Positions 1 to 8,076 of a stretch of 10,991 nucleotides of DNA are shown piece by piece. Position numbers and translations under genes: made by a program. How positions within the stretch are numbered: position 1 is the stretch's first letter; every line of letters starts with the position of its first letter. The notes beneath the pieces were generated by a model. The model was not told the DNA's origin. It saw nothing but the letters and a program-made list of their open reading frames with translations, and did no database searches. Source of the stretch: Hamiltosporidium magnivora (lineage: Eukaryota > Microsporidia > Dubosqiidae); contig PITI01000550.1 of the NCBI GenBank assembly GCA_004325065.1, positions 1 to 10,991 on the forward strand. Reading direction: 5' to 3'.

Positions 1-63
1 ATTAGAAATGCTAGATTATGTTCAAATGTGAATTCAGTATAAGACCAGCTATTTTCTATTCTA

Positions 64-411
64 TAACCAAGTTATTTTATAACGACGGCTAAGACTTATT
101 ATGAAATGTTTAATTGGCCTGAAAAATACAAGGCACCAATACTGGTTTTCCGATTAAGAACATGATTGTTATGATTTGTTTACACTCTTATGGAACTAAT
201 AATACGGTGCAGAAGTAAAAAATAGAGCATTTTAACTGTTTTATTAGTTGAAAAATATATTCATTTGAACAGTTGTTAAACGTAGTATCTATTTTATTGT
301 CAATCATAACTAAAGACTTAATTCAAAACATTTTTATTTGTGTAATTTTTCTTAATTCAAAAATAATTCGTCTACATCACTCGGTTCTGAATTTTATTTC
401 CTATACTTAAT
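64..411 (+). pseudogene. Integrase-like remnant, copy A
   Basis: The frame opening after the TAA at 64 reads through TAKTYYEMFNWPEKYKAP before a TGA near 168. This resembles the part of the retroelement integrase core that leads into the second catalytic Asp (a TAKT-type stretch, then an aromatic/Glu-rich helix, then a Pro). The Asp itself is not visible. A second frame shows YGAEVKNRAF at 203-232, like the NGAVEVKNR segment that carries the catalytic Glu. A third frame stays readable with stops to 411. Bases 89-155 match 8108-8174 without gaps at 53 of 67 positions, and most differences preserve the reading frame. The piece has stops and at least two frame changes, so it is dead. The integrase label is moderate; the repeat relationship is firm. 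Confidence 0.45.
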
Positions 412-556
412 ACTAACATTAAACAATATTAAATATAATTAATGTTTGATTGTTTTTGTTGTGAAAGTTTTTAATATTCTTAATATTAGTTTAATATAAA
501 AATATGTTTCGATCTATAAGAAGAAAATTTTAGTTAATTAAATTAAAAGAATTACA

Positions 557-697
557 ATGGATAAAATGAAATCTTTAAAATCTTTTAATGATTACTACAG
601 CATGTCTCAAAGTGAAACAGTTTTTTTGGGAAAAGAGGAACGCTTACCTCAGATAAATACCAACGAAAAAACAAAATGCGATATAACTAGATTGTAA
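557..697 (+). pseudogene. Short open frame, 46 codons, probably a gene fragment
   Basis: An ATG-initiated frame opens after an A/T-rich leader and ends at TAA 695-697. Its product is rich in Ser, Lys, Glu and Asn and starts MDKMKSLKSFNDYYS. There is no CCC motif and no recognisable family. It lies just downstream of the integrase-like remnant and is probably part of the same decayed element, but a frame this long can occur by chance in such AT-rich DNA. Confidence 0.25.
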
Positions 698-843
698 ACT
701 TAACTGAAAAAAAAGAGAAAATAATGACCTAAGGCTCTATAAATTTAATATGATTTAGAAAAGAAGAGGAGAAAAAAGTTATAAATAAAAAAAATACAGG
801 AAAAAAATTATGAACTCATTCGGGTTAGGTTTAAAGATTCTAA

Positions 844-1065
844 TATGAAATTCTACAAGCATATGCTGGTAAAGAAGCCAGATGGGGCTATAAAAGCTTA
901 AATGAAAAAAATCAAGAAATTTTAGGTGAGATGATGAAGTTTCAGAAGATGATCGACTTTGTCTGTTTCGGTAAAAAGAAGTTTGTGCCTACGAACTTAA
1001 CAACTAGTAGTTTCAATAAGATGACTGAACCTGAAATTCTAAAAATTTTCAAAACTTATGTATGA
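844..1065 (+). pseudogene. Decayed coding remnant, 73 codons, no start codon
   Basis: After the TAA at 841 the frame stays open for 73 codons to TGA 1063-1065. It reads like real protein, for example AGKEARWGYKSLNEKNQEIL and FGKKKFVPTNLTT, with more G and C than its flanks (roughly 35% within it). There is no ATG at the beginning, so it looks like the 3' part of a broken gene. It is in the same frame as the start of integrase-like copy A, with many stops between. I do not recognise the family. It could be the C-terminal region of the same retroelement or an unrelated gene. Confidence 0.35.
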
Positions 1066-2375
1066 TTTTAGTTACGAATTGAGTTTCTTTCAAAACTTTA
1101 TAAATAAAATATAAAAAGGCTGTGAAATAAAGATTAGAAACCAAAACCTTTTATAACAAATTTTTACACTAAAGTATATTAAATCATTCTTATTATAGTA
1201 CCATTTTTATAATATTTTCAAATAGCAGTCAATATATGCTCTAATAAATTACAGAAACAAATCTACAAAGAGTTACTTATACGCGTTACAATTTTTTAAA
1301 AAAACTTTTGTTAAAAAAAAATAAGCAGCGATTTTCGATTATATATTTACCTTTTAAAGTAATCTAATTTGTTAAAAATAGATTTAAATTATGAAAAAAA
1401 AATATTTTTTTTTATTTAAATATCCTTATTATTTTGAAAAAGGATAATGAAAATCTCCAATCCGTCATTAAAAAAATATTTGTTTCTTCTATTCAAATTT
1501 TTTTTTATAAATGTCATTACTATCAAAGCTCTATATTATCTTAATTTATCATAAAGAAATAATTTAAAATTCTTTTTTAATTAAACGATAATATTTTGCT
1601 GTTAAATAGTGATTTTTAAATTACACGATCGTCTAGTGGTCTTTTGTTTAAAAATTCATTATTGTAATTTTTGGCGCATCTATGATAAAATATAACTTGT
1701 TTAATTAAAATTTTTTTAATATAGCAACAATTTAGGCAATATATTGTAAAAAAAGGCGGTTTTGGTTTAGATTTATTCATTAAACTAAAAACAATAAGAC
1801 ATTCGAAAAACCAAGTTAAAAAAAATAATAGAAGAAAAAAACAATATAACATAGCTGAATTTTATATAAAGCATTTTCTTAAATTTACAAGCATTTTATT
1901 TAAAAAAAAACAGACTTCAACTAACTAGATTCATATAATTACACTTCAAAACCAACTATTATAGTCCAACCATAAATCTACATAATATCCAATATTTTAT
2001 TAAACAACTTGTATACTTAAATATCTACTTATTACTATATAGTCTTTTAGCTTCTAAATCAATCATATTAAAAATAAATACTTCAAATTATAATTATTCG
2101 AAACTTTTTCAGGATGCTCTACAAAAATTATTCTAAAAAAAGCAAATGGAAACATTTCCTTTAAAACAATATATTACCTAAAATTTAACCACTAATTTCT
2201 TGTATTTGAAACAAGAGTAAATATAAATTTTAAGATAAATATAATTCAACAAAAAAAGTTTACCAATTTATTTTCTTTAAATTTAAAAGATATTCTTTAT
2301 TTTATTTCTCATAATAAGTATTCAATTCTTTTGAATTCATTTAAAATATAAAAAATTCTAGTTTTTTGTTAAAAA
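1066..2375. other. AT-rich gene-free stretch
   Basis: I see no convincing gene here. The sequence is dominated by A and T runs. Bases 1394-1413 form a perfect 20-bp palindrome, A9-TA-T9. A 78-codon minus-strand frame at 1616-1852 is discussed among the rejected items. Confidence 0.6.
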
Positions 2376-2379
2376 TTTC

Positions 2380-2715
2380 GGTGGTATAATATTTACAACT
2401 AGCTGCTAAGCTCGTAAAAACGAATTATATTTACGTTAAAAGAAATAAAACTCAATCGTACATTAATCCTCAAAAAATTTCTCTATCTGAGCCATAATTT
2501 CTCAATATTTTCAAGTGGTATTTTATACTTTCGCCACTTCCGTTGCTCTATATTTTTTGGTTTTTTCTTTCTGAATTAATTTTTACTTTTGAGAAATTAT
2601 CAAAAAAAACAAAGCCATTTTTTTAATTTGCATATTCCTCTTCTTGTGTTCAATTTACTTTTAATTTTACGAGCTTCAGCTCGGAATTTTATTTTATCGT
2701 GTTCACTTTACCACC
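2380..2715. repeat. Imperfect inverted repeat with mirrored word order
   Basis: Three words recur in mirrored order on the opposite strand: GGTGGTA (2380-2386), AGCTG (2401-2405) and AGCTCGTAAAA (2409-2419) against their complements at 2709-2715, 2677-2681 and 2665-2675. The right arm also contains the small hairpin CGAGCT-TC-AGCTCG (2670-2683). Within the repeat the minus strand gives a protein-like frame broken by several stops. This may be a worn transposon or MITE, or chance. Confidence 0.3.
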
Positions 2716-3200
2716 TATTCTCATTCCATTTCGTCTTTTTTTTTGATGAAAATTTTAGTGCACAGATATTTCTTGTCTAATAAACAGTTTTTAGAGATAT
2801 TTTATATTAGTCAGTTTATTTATTGTATAAATTCATAGTCATTTATATTGAAAATCTTAATATATTTCACATATTAAAGTTCTTAATATTCTAATAAAAT
2901 TGTTTTGTGCAATTTTTATTGAGGATATAAATAAATCGCACAGAAGAATGGTAGAAAAACTCAATCTTATCATATATTTATTTAGTAACTGTAAAAACTC
3001 TTAGAAAAAAAGTCTGAAAAAATGAATTAAAATATTTTTTTTGAAAAAATATATCTATTATGGTATTGTTGCCGGTTATTACTTACAAATTAGAAAAGAT
3101 TTTTACAAAAATTGAACCAAATATTTTTTTTAAATCGATCAAATGTTGTCAAGTTTTTCATATTCAACACCTATTCTAAAGATACTCATTATTATTAGTT
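2716..3200. other. AT-rich gene-free stretch
   Basis: No gene, RNA or clear repeat is visible. There are scattered A and T runs and stops in all frames. Confidence 0.55.
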
Positions 3201-3394
3201 GCATTGTGTCATGAACAAATCAAAGGAGTCATATTATTAACGGAACACTCTTATTGATTTCTTAATTTTATGAATAATTGAACGTTTCGAATTAGTTGGT
3301 GTTCGTCAAACCATTACCATCTACTTAGATTACTCGATTATATAAATGATAATCTATATTCGAACCAAAGAAACACTAACCACAAACTAATCTT

Positions 3395-3762
3395 ATGATT
3401 GACAAAGTATTTTTGGATCAAAAAATGGAAGACATGTCATCTTATAAAATATATGTTCTTAAGGTACCATATATTGAGATACATTACTATTTTTTCGACA
3501 TAAAATTTATGTCGATGAAAATTTTCACTGAGCTTTTACTTTAAATTTTAAGATCCAAATTATTCTTCAAAATCTCCGATTTTAGATCCAATTCAATATA
3601 TTTTAAAGCAGTTATATGTAATGACAAGAAACAAACATTTGTACGTAAAAGATCATATTATAGCCACTTTTTTATAACGATTCGGAAAAAATATAGAAAT
3701 TAAATTACATTTAAGAAGAAGACATTACATTACTAAGATTTATTTTAAATATTTAAAGTTAT
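3395..3762 (+). pseudogene. Tc1/mariner (IS630)-like transposase remnant
   Basis: From 3552 one frame reads YSSKSPILDPIQYILKQL at 3561-3614, which matches the pattern of the Tc1/mariner-IS630 DDE/D transposase motif YSPxLNPIExxWSxLK just before and around the third catalytic acidic residue; here Gln stands where Glu is usual. The frame continues through a basic C-terminal stretch with one internal TAA to a TGA at about 3769. Upstream, a different frame from ATG 3395 is open for 49 codons to TAA 3542-3544, so a frameshift separates the two parts. The N-terminal DNA-binding region is not convincing. A functional family member would be roughly 340 residues, so this is a truncated, inactive C-terminal piece. 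The motif match is good but rests on one segment. Confidence 0.45.
3496..3514. repeat. Perfect 9-bp palindrome with 1-base centre
   Basis: CGACATAAA-A-TTTATGTCG reads the same on both strands. It lies inside the transposase remnant, a little upstream of the frameshift. It could be a relic insertion scar, a hairpin or chance. Confidence 0.6.
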
Positions 3763-3855
3763 TCAGGTGAATATATGGATAAAAGAACTTATTCAAGTAA
3801 ATATTTGTATAAAAGAACTTATTTAAGTGAATATTTGTATAAAAGAACTTATTTG
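3759..3855 (+). repeat. 30-bp tandem repeat, three copies plus partial fourth
   Basis: Three head-to-tail units (3759-3788, 3789-3818, 3819-3848) share the pattern TTATTxAxGT.AATAT and end in ATAAAAGAAC, and a partial unit follows at 3849-3855. Units 2 and 3 differ at only two positions and unit 1 is slightly more diverged. The length is a multiple of three, and one frame reads VNICIKELI repeatedly, interrupted by a TAA in unit 3. It directly abuts the 3' end of the transposase remnant. Confidence 0.9.
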
Positions 3856-4144
3856 CGTTTTAAACCGCAATTTTTAAAAAAATATTCAAAAAAAATTGTA
3901 AAAAAAATTTAATCAAAAAAATAGTTTTAATTGATAATAAATTTTCAATTTGTGATTTGTCAAATAAAAATATTAATTTGTATACTTTTGCATAATTACT
4001 GACCAATTAAAACAGTTGTACTTTTTTTTTCTTAAATTGATCTTCATTTAAAATATAATTTGTCAAAAATAAATTAAAACACCCTTTTTTTTAATTTAAT
4101 TTATAAAATTTATCAACTGAGATTCGAACCGCCTCCTTTTTTTC
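3856..4144. other. Low-complexity region upstream of the gene
   Basis: This is extremely AT-rich (7 of 60 bases are G or C in the line from 3901). It includes a short TTGCG/CGCAA stem around 3851-3871, and an ACCC followed by eight T (4081-4092). A short GC-richer word, GATTCGAACCGCCTCC (4121-4136), sits just upstream of the TATA-like box and may be part of the promoter. It resembles a tRNA T-loop on the minus strand, but the stem does not pair. Confidence 0.4.
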
Positions 4145-4152
4145 TATAAATA
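4145..4152 (+). promoter_or_regulatory. TATA-like box (TATAAATA)
   Basis: TATAAATA lies 20-27 bases upstream of the chosen ATG. Microsporidian genes commonly have very short 5' leaders with an A/T-rich TATA-like element at about this distance. In DNA this AT-rich the match alone is weak; its position together with the CCCC run gives it weight. Confidence 0.45.
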
Positions 4153-4167
4153 AGTGAAAAATTTCTA

Positions 4168-4171
4168 CCCC
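4168..4171 (+). promoter_or_regulatory. CCC-like start-site motif abutting the ATG
   Basis: CCCC sits immediately before the ATG at 4172, in DNA where C runs are rare. A CCC- or GGG-like motif just upstream of the start codon is an established signature of microsporidian genes. It supports the ATG over the upstream in-frame GTG. Confidence 0.5.
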
Positions 4172-4888
4172 ATGGCAAAGATTACAAAAAAAGCTTGGAT
4201 CGGAATAGGAATCGCTGGTGCAATACTTGTTGTAGCTGCTACTTTTATAGGTATTGGTTACGCTAAAGCTGGTACGGTTTTAAAGAATTTTGAAGATGAC
4301 TATAAGAAAGTTTCTGAATCCGACTCATTCAAAGAAATCTTAAAGGATCTTAAAGATAAAAGACTTGCAGATTTTGTAAGTGTTAAAGATAGTAAATACT
4401 TTCAGTCTACTTTTGTCGGTTCAACTGATGAAGCTAAAAAAGTAGATGAAGTGCTTCAAGGTAAAAAGCTAGATGACCTCAAGTCTTATATAAATGGCCA
4501 AAATCCAAATGCAAGCATTCAAGTCGATAGCTCTAAGTTTGCAAGTGTAGTTGGTGATATTGGTTTCCTTGCTAAGTTGGGTTTCGTCTTTAGAAGCAGT
4601 GGTCCATTAAAATCAATACGCTCAGCATCCGAGTTTATAAATAAGATTATCAAAGACGATCCAAAGGAAAAGGAATCAATGATTCTTGCCTTCATAAGTT
4701 TGGCTGATGACAAAGAAGCAAAGATAACCGAGGTAAAGGTTGCAGATGATGGCAAAGTATCTAGTATTGCAGATGAAAAGGCATTCAAAATGGAAGATAA
4801 AGGAGAAAGTAAGCGTACCCCAGTTGACTTTGTCGCTTTTATTGCTGAGAAAGTAAAGAAGCAGCAAGCTACTCCTCCTTCTAAGTAA
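4172..4888 (+). CDS. Single-pass membrane-anchored protein of unknown family (238 aa)
   Basis: This is the only long, clean open frame in the window. I chose the ATG at 4172 because it directly follows CCCC and has a TATA-like box upstream; an in-frame GTG at 4154 would add six residues but is not a usual eukaryotic start. The N-terminus is basic (K3, K6, K7), followed by a Gly/Ala/Ile-rich hydrophobic helix at about residues 9-31, which suggests a membrane anchor or uncleaved signal. The remaining ~205 residues are Lys/Asp/Glu-rich, with shorter hydrophobic patches near 128-140 (starting GDIGFL) and 170-177 (MILAFISL). The protein has no Cys or His, which argues against a metal site or disulphides. 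It ends in a short Gln/Pro/Lys-rich tail. GC is about 37-40% in the lines counted, against about 12-25% around it, as expected for a gene under selection. I recognise no family and assign no function. No neighbouring gene gives context. Confidence 0.9.
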   Translation: MAKITKKAWIGIGIAGAILVVAATFIGIGYAKAGTVLKNFEDDYKKVSESDSFKEILKDLKDKRLADFVSVKDSKYFQSTFVGSTDEAKKVDEVLQGKKLDDLKSYINGQNPNASIQVDSSKFASVVGDIGFLAKLGFVFRSSGPLKSIRSASEFINKIIKDDPKEKESMILAFISLADDKEAKITEVKVADDGKVSSIADEKAFKMEDKGESKRTPVDFVAFIAEKVKKQQATPPSK

Positions 4889-4939
4889 GCTATAAGTAAA
4901 TTACCAGTGCGGGTCGGTATATGTTTTGGTTGTTCCTTC

Positions 4940-4962
4940 ATTAAAGTGCATCGAGGTACCTC
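4940..4962 (+). terminator. Possible 3'-end signals: ATTAAA and a GAGGTACCTC palindrome
   Basis: ATTAAA (4940-4945), a variant polyadenylation signal, lies 52 bases after the stop codon. The perfect 10-bp palindrome GAGGTACCTC follows at 4953-4962, and then T-rich DNA begins. GC stays raised until about 4965, which suggests the transcribed unit ends near here. A palindrome without a loop is a poor hairpin, so the role is only inferred. Confidence 0.25.
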
Positions 4963-4987
4963 TATTTTTCTTTTGACTTTTTTTTAA

Positions 4988-5756
4988 ATATTTACATTTT
5001 AAATAATCATTCGACTTCTTATCTTCTTTTTATCTTTTACTTCTTCTTTTTTCATTTTAATTTTTTCTTATAATTATTATCAATCAAAAAGATATTTATT
5101 TTTTTAATTAATAGAATTGTAGGATTTAGAATTACAGTCTATGTATTTGGCAACGAAAAATTGAAAACGGTATTTTTTCAATTAAAATTAACCAGTTAAA
5201 GGAACCGACCAATAACATAATAACATAAATGAAGATTCGGATTTGAAAGAAGAGACAGTAGTGGTTAAAGAGGTAGAAGAAAACATATAAAAATGTTAAA
5301 AATATTTAACCCAGAATTTTATTAAAAAAATTCGATGAAAATTTTTCTTTTTTTTTGAACTATTTAGAATAAAAGCGAAAATTAATTAAATTTAAGAAAG
5401 TAAATACCGTTAATATGAATTTTCTAATTTTTTTTATGTTAAGAAAAAAATATTTAACAATTAGAAGGCAAATATATTAGAGTTTATTATATTTATATTT
5501 TATAAAATTTTGTACATAAATGTATAAGCAAGAAGAGTTATGGCTAAATATTTAATGTGGATATTTAACTTATACATGTTGGATTCATTGTTAGAAACAT
5601 TATGTTAAATATTTATATTATAAAATCTTTAACATTTTAAAAGAAAAAGGTAAGTTTTATTTAAAAGTATCACTTTTTTTTAAAAATAGTGGCAAATGTT
5701 TTATTTTTTTTCATGGCATTAACGCAGTTCTAGTTTTAACATAAATAACCATTGTT
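4988..5756. other. AT-rich gene-free stretch
   Basis: There is no intact gene. A short acidic frame (NINEDSDLKEETVVVKEVEE) is readable near 5225-5290, without a start codon and with stops on either side. The word AATATTTAAC and close variants recur between about 5300 and 5610, probably because of base composition. Confidence 0.45.
5520..5577. repeat. Nested inverted repeat (stem-loop)
   Basis: ATGTATAAG (5520-5528) pairs perfectly with CTTATACAT (5569-5577). Inside it, TAAATAT (5545-5551) pairs with ATATTTA (5561-5567). The two stems are nested, with unpaired bases on the left side. It could be a structured RNA, a transposon end or an AT-rich accident. Confidence 0.45.
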
Positions 5757-6345
5757 TAACAGTTCGTCGGTGCTTCTGTGATACCTATGTTACTTATATT
5801 TTCATCTACCAGGTGTGTAGAACCTAATTAATAGCGAAGTGGTTGCCCGGAGTTCGTTATTGTCTGTTGCATGGTGTGTGATCGAAGGCCGAAGCCCCCT
5901 TTGGCTTACCCAAGACTATGCAGCATTCCCACATACTCTACACTTTCTGAACCCAATAAACTTCTAGCTAAGATATATTTCAGGGATTTACATTGGCTCC
6001 ACCTAGACCGTGCAATGCCATACTAATAGTTATAAACTGCTACTTAGCTCTCCTGGCTTTTAATGGTTTTTTGTTTTATATCTCCCAGGCGCTAAGTCTT
6101 CTACCTTGAGTGAGCAATATTAGGTTTCCATGCTTTTACATCGCAATTACCTACAAGTTGCTGCGGTCTGCAATCTAGGCACATAAAAAACTATAAATAA
6201 ATTTTGGGAAAAAGTTTCGCTGTTTTTTAGACCTCTCCTCTTCATATCAACTCCCATGGGACAACCGAAGATGTAGCATGGTTTTATTCCCATCAAAAAT
6301 TCACACAATGATCTCACACTAGTTTCACACACTCATTGCCAAGCA
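5757..6345. other. Unexplained island of higher GC content
   Basis: GC rises to 27 of 60 bases in the line at 5821 and 31 of 60 at 5881, then falls back to AT-rich on both sides. No frame on either strand is both long and free of stops. The longest is a 61-codon minus-strand frame (6147-6332) that opens at GTG. A small hairpin, AAGCC-CCCTTT-GGCTT, lies at about 5892-5907. I could not match the block convincingly to rRNA, tRNA, SRP, RNase P or spliceosomal RNA; a faint resemblance to LSU rRNA words on the minus strand (GGGAATGCTGC) does not extend. It may be a structured RNA gene, a degraded insertion of foreign DNA, or a pseudogene. Confidence 0.55.
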
Positions 6346-7200
6346 GAAAATTTTTTATGTGGTTATCTTTCCTCCACTAACAATGTAAAAATAAATTATT
6401 TTTTATAAAATTCTGTCTCTAAGTCTTAATATTTTTTTTGGAATCTATTATGAATCTAAAATAGAGAATAAAAAATATATTTTTATCGATTATTTTAATT
6501 TGATTTTAAAGGAATTTATAATTTTATTTATGATATTCCTTTCTCTTGGAAGAGAAAATAAATCTAAAATTTTATTTAATCTTTTATATTTTATTTAAAT
6601 TTCTGAAATATTATTATTTTGACTTTTTTTAAGTTAAAATAAGTTCAAAAAAATATTAATAGTTTGTTTAAAGAAATATATTTTAATCATTTTATTATTA
6701 ATAAGTAAAAAAAACTTTTTTCAATTTATATTCAATATTTCTATATAAAGTTATCAAAAAAATTAAAAATATTATTATTCTTTATTTGGATATTTTATAT
6801 TTTCAAGATTTATTATTAGTTTCGTTTTATTTAATGATATAAATGTAATATTTAATTCGTTCTAAATTTGGATTAGATGGATAAGATTTAAATTATTTCT
6901 CATTAATTTACATATATATTTTTTCTTTTTCAAATGGAAATTTTTAAGTATATATTCATATTTCTTAAATTTAGTTAAAATAGAAAATATTTTTGATTGT
7001 GAGGTAATAATTAAATTTCTTTTCTCTCATAAGAGATGTAGCTGGGACTGAGTTTGCAAGCTTTATTTTATTGGAAATTTTCATTATTAAAATACTTTTA
7101 AGGAAAAAATTTTATTGTTTTTCCATTTTTAAAACTATAATGTCGTTAAAAAAAATTTAATTTAAAAATATATTCTGTGTGTTTTATTTGTTTCAATAGA
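6346..7200. other. AT-rich gene-free stretch
   Basis: Nothing recognisable is present. All frames are dense with stops, and T/A runs dominate. Confidence 0.55.
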
Positions 7201-7203
7201 TAA

Positions 7204-7368
7204 AGAAAAGATACTTACATTAAAAACTATCTAGTTGGCAATGTGTATGTAGAATTGCTGGTAAAATCATTGTTGCTATTTTGGTGGAATATAAACTACA
7301 CTAAATCTATAGGCCAATCTCCTATAAATACTATTTATAACAGATTAAAAGAGAAAAAGAATAAGTAG
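7204..7368 (+). pseudogene. Integrase-like remnant, copy C1
   Basis: The frame is open for 54 codons between TAA 7201 and TAG 7366. Its end reads FWWNINYTKSIGQSPINTIY then NRLKE. This matches the end of the retroelement integrase core, where a W/F-rich helix leads to N-x-T-x-x-S-x-G-x-SP and then an aromatic-Asn/Gly-Arg. There is no start codon and no upstream catalytic segment in the preceding AT-rich DNA, so it is a fragment. Bases 7288-7353 match 8890-8955 at 46 of 66 positions in the same frame, showing two related copies. Confidence 0.45.
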
Positions 7369-8076
7369 GTATTCGCTTCAATCTTTTTTTATTTTTTGTA
7401 GAATTGAATTCAGAAATCGTTTTTAGATTCATTTCGGATTATTCATTTAATTTTATTTTGCAAAAAATATTTAATGATTATATTAAGTTGTTGTAAAAAA
7501 GATATTTCTGCCATATTGAAGACTTTTAATGGGAATTTAAAGTGTTTTGAATTTTTAATCTGGTATTTCTGGTTAAAATTTATATCAGTTTTTAATGTTT
7601 CAATTTAAAAGAATATATAATGTTTCTAAAAGATATAGTTTATTATATATATAATGGTGAATTGAAACAAAATTTTCAACATTTCTAAATCACGACAATA
7701 TAGTATTCGTTTGGTATTTATATTTTCGATGCGATTATTTTAAATTTAAAAATTTATTGCTTATAAATAAAATTGAAAAAATCAGAATAAAAATGTTTTT
7801 ATGATCATTTATATTTAATGAACAAGCTTAAGAATTGTTTGCAAAATCTTTTTAAAAGTATCACAATTACTTGAACAAATTTTATTTTCTCAATATATTT
7901 AGTCATTTTTTATTTTTTTTTAAATTTTATTCCAAAAATATTAATTTAAAGACAAAGTTGATAATTTGATGGGATAAATTATTTTTTATAAATTTTTTTA
8001 TTTTCTAATGTGCATATATTAAAAAATTTAATATATAAAAAATCTCAATAGAAAATAACATTCGTGTATCTATCTT
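7369..8076. other. AT-rich gene-free stretch between integrase remnants
   Basis: I see no gene. It lies where the end of one element and the start of the next would be expected, but I could not identify matching LTR ends. Confidence 0.45.

Noticed and set aside
1616..1852. 78-codon minus-strand frame with a hydrophobic, signal-like start
   Set aside because: It is as AT-rich as the non-coding DNA around it, has no CCC motif near the start, and its Phe/Leu/Ile/Lys-rich product is what AT-rich DNA yields by chance. A real small membrane protein cannot be fully excluded.
2589..2780. 63-codon plus-strand frame rich in Phe and Leu
   Set aside because: Its composition is that of T-rich non-coding DNA, and the minus strand here is at least as protein-like. 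There are no start signals.
3200..3394. Possible helix-turn-helix start of the mariner-like element
   Set aside because: A short LNVS-like word occurs among several stops; it is too short and interrupted to support a domain call.
4118..4136. GATTCGAACC resembling a minus-strand tRNA T-loop
   Set aside because: The flanking bases do not form a T stem, and no anticodon arm or acceptor stem is found.
4676..4867. 63-codon frame overlapping the intact gene
   Set aside because: It is another shadow of the 4172-4888 gene with no independent support.
4519..4941. 140-codon minus-strand frame
   Set aside because: It lies antisense over the intact gene at 4172-4888, whose codon pattern and start signals are clear; this is a shadow.
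5821..5960. Possible LSU rRNA or U2 snRNA fragment in the GC island
   Set aside because: Only isolated words resemble these RNAs (GGGAATGCTGC on the minus strand; CCCTTTGGCTTA on the plus strand). The match does not extend in order.
6147..6332. 61-codon minus-strand frame in the GC island
   Set aside because: It opens at GTG, not a normal eukaryotic start, has no recognised domain, and stop-free frames are more frequent in this higher-GC block.
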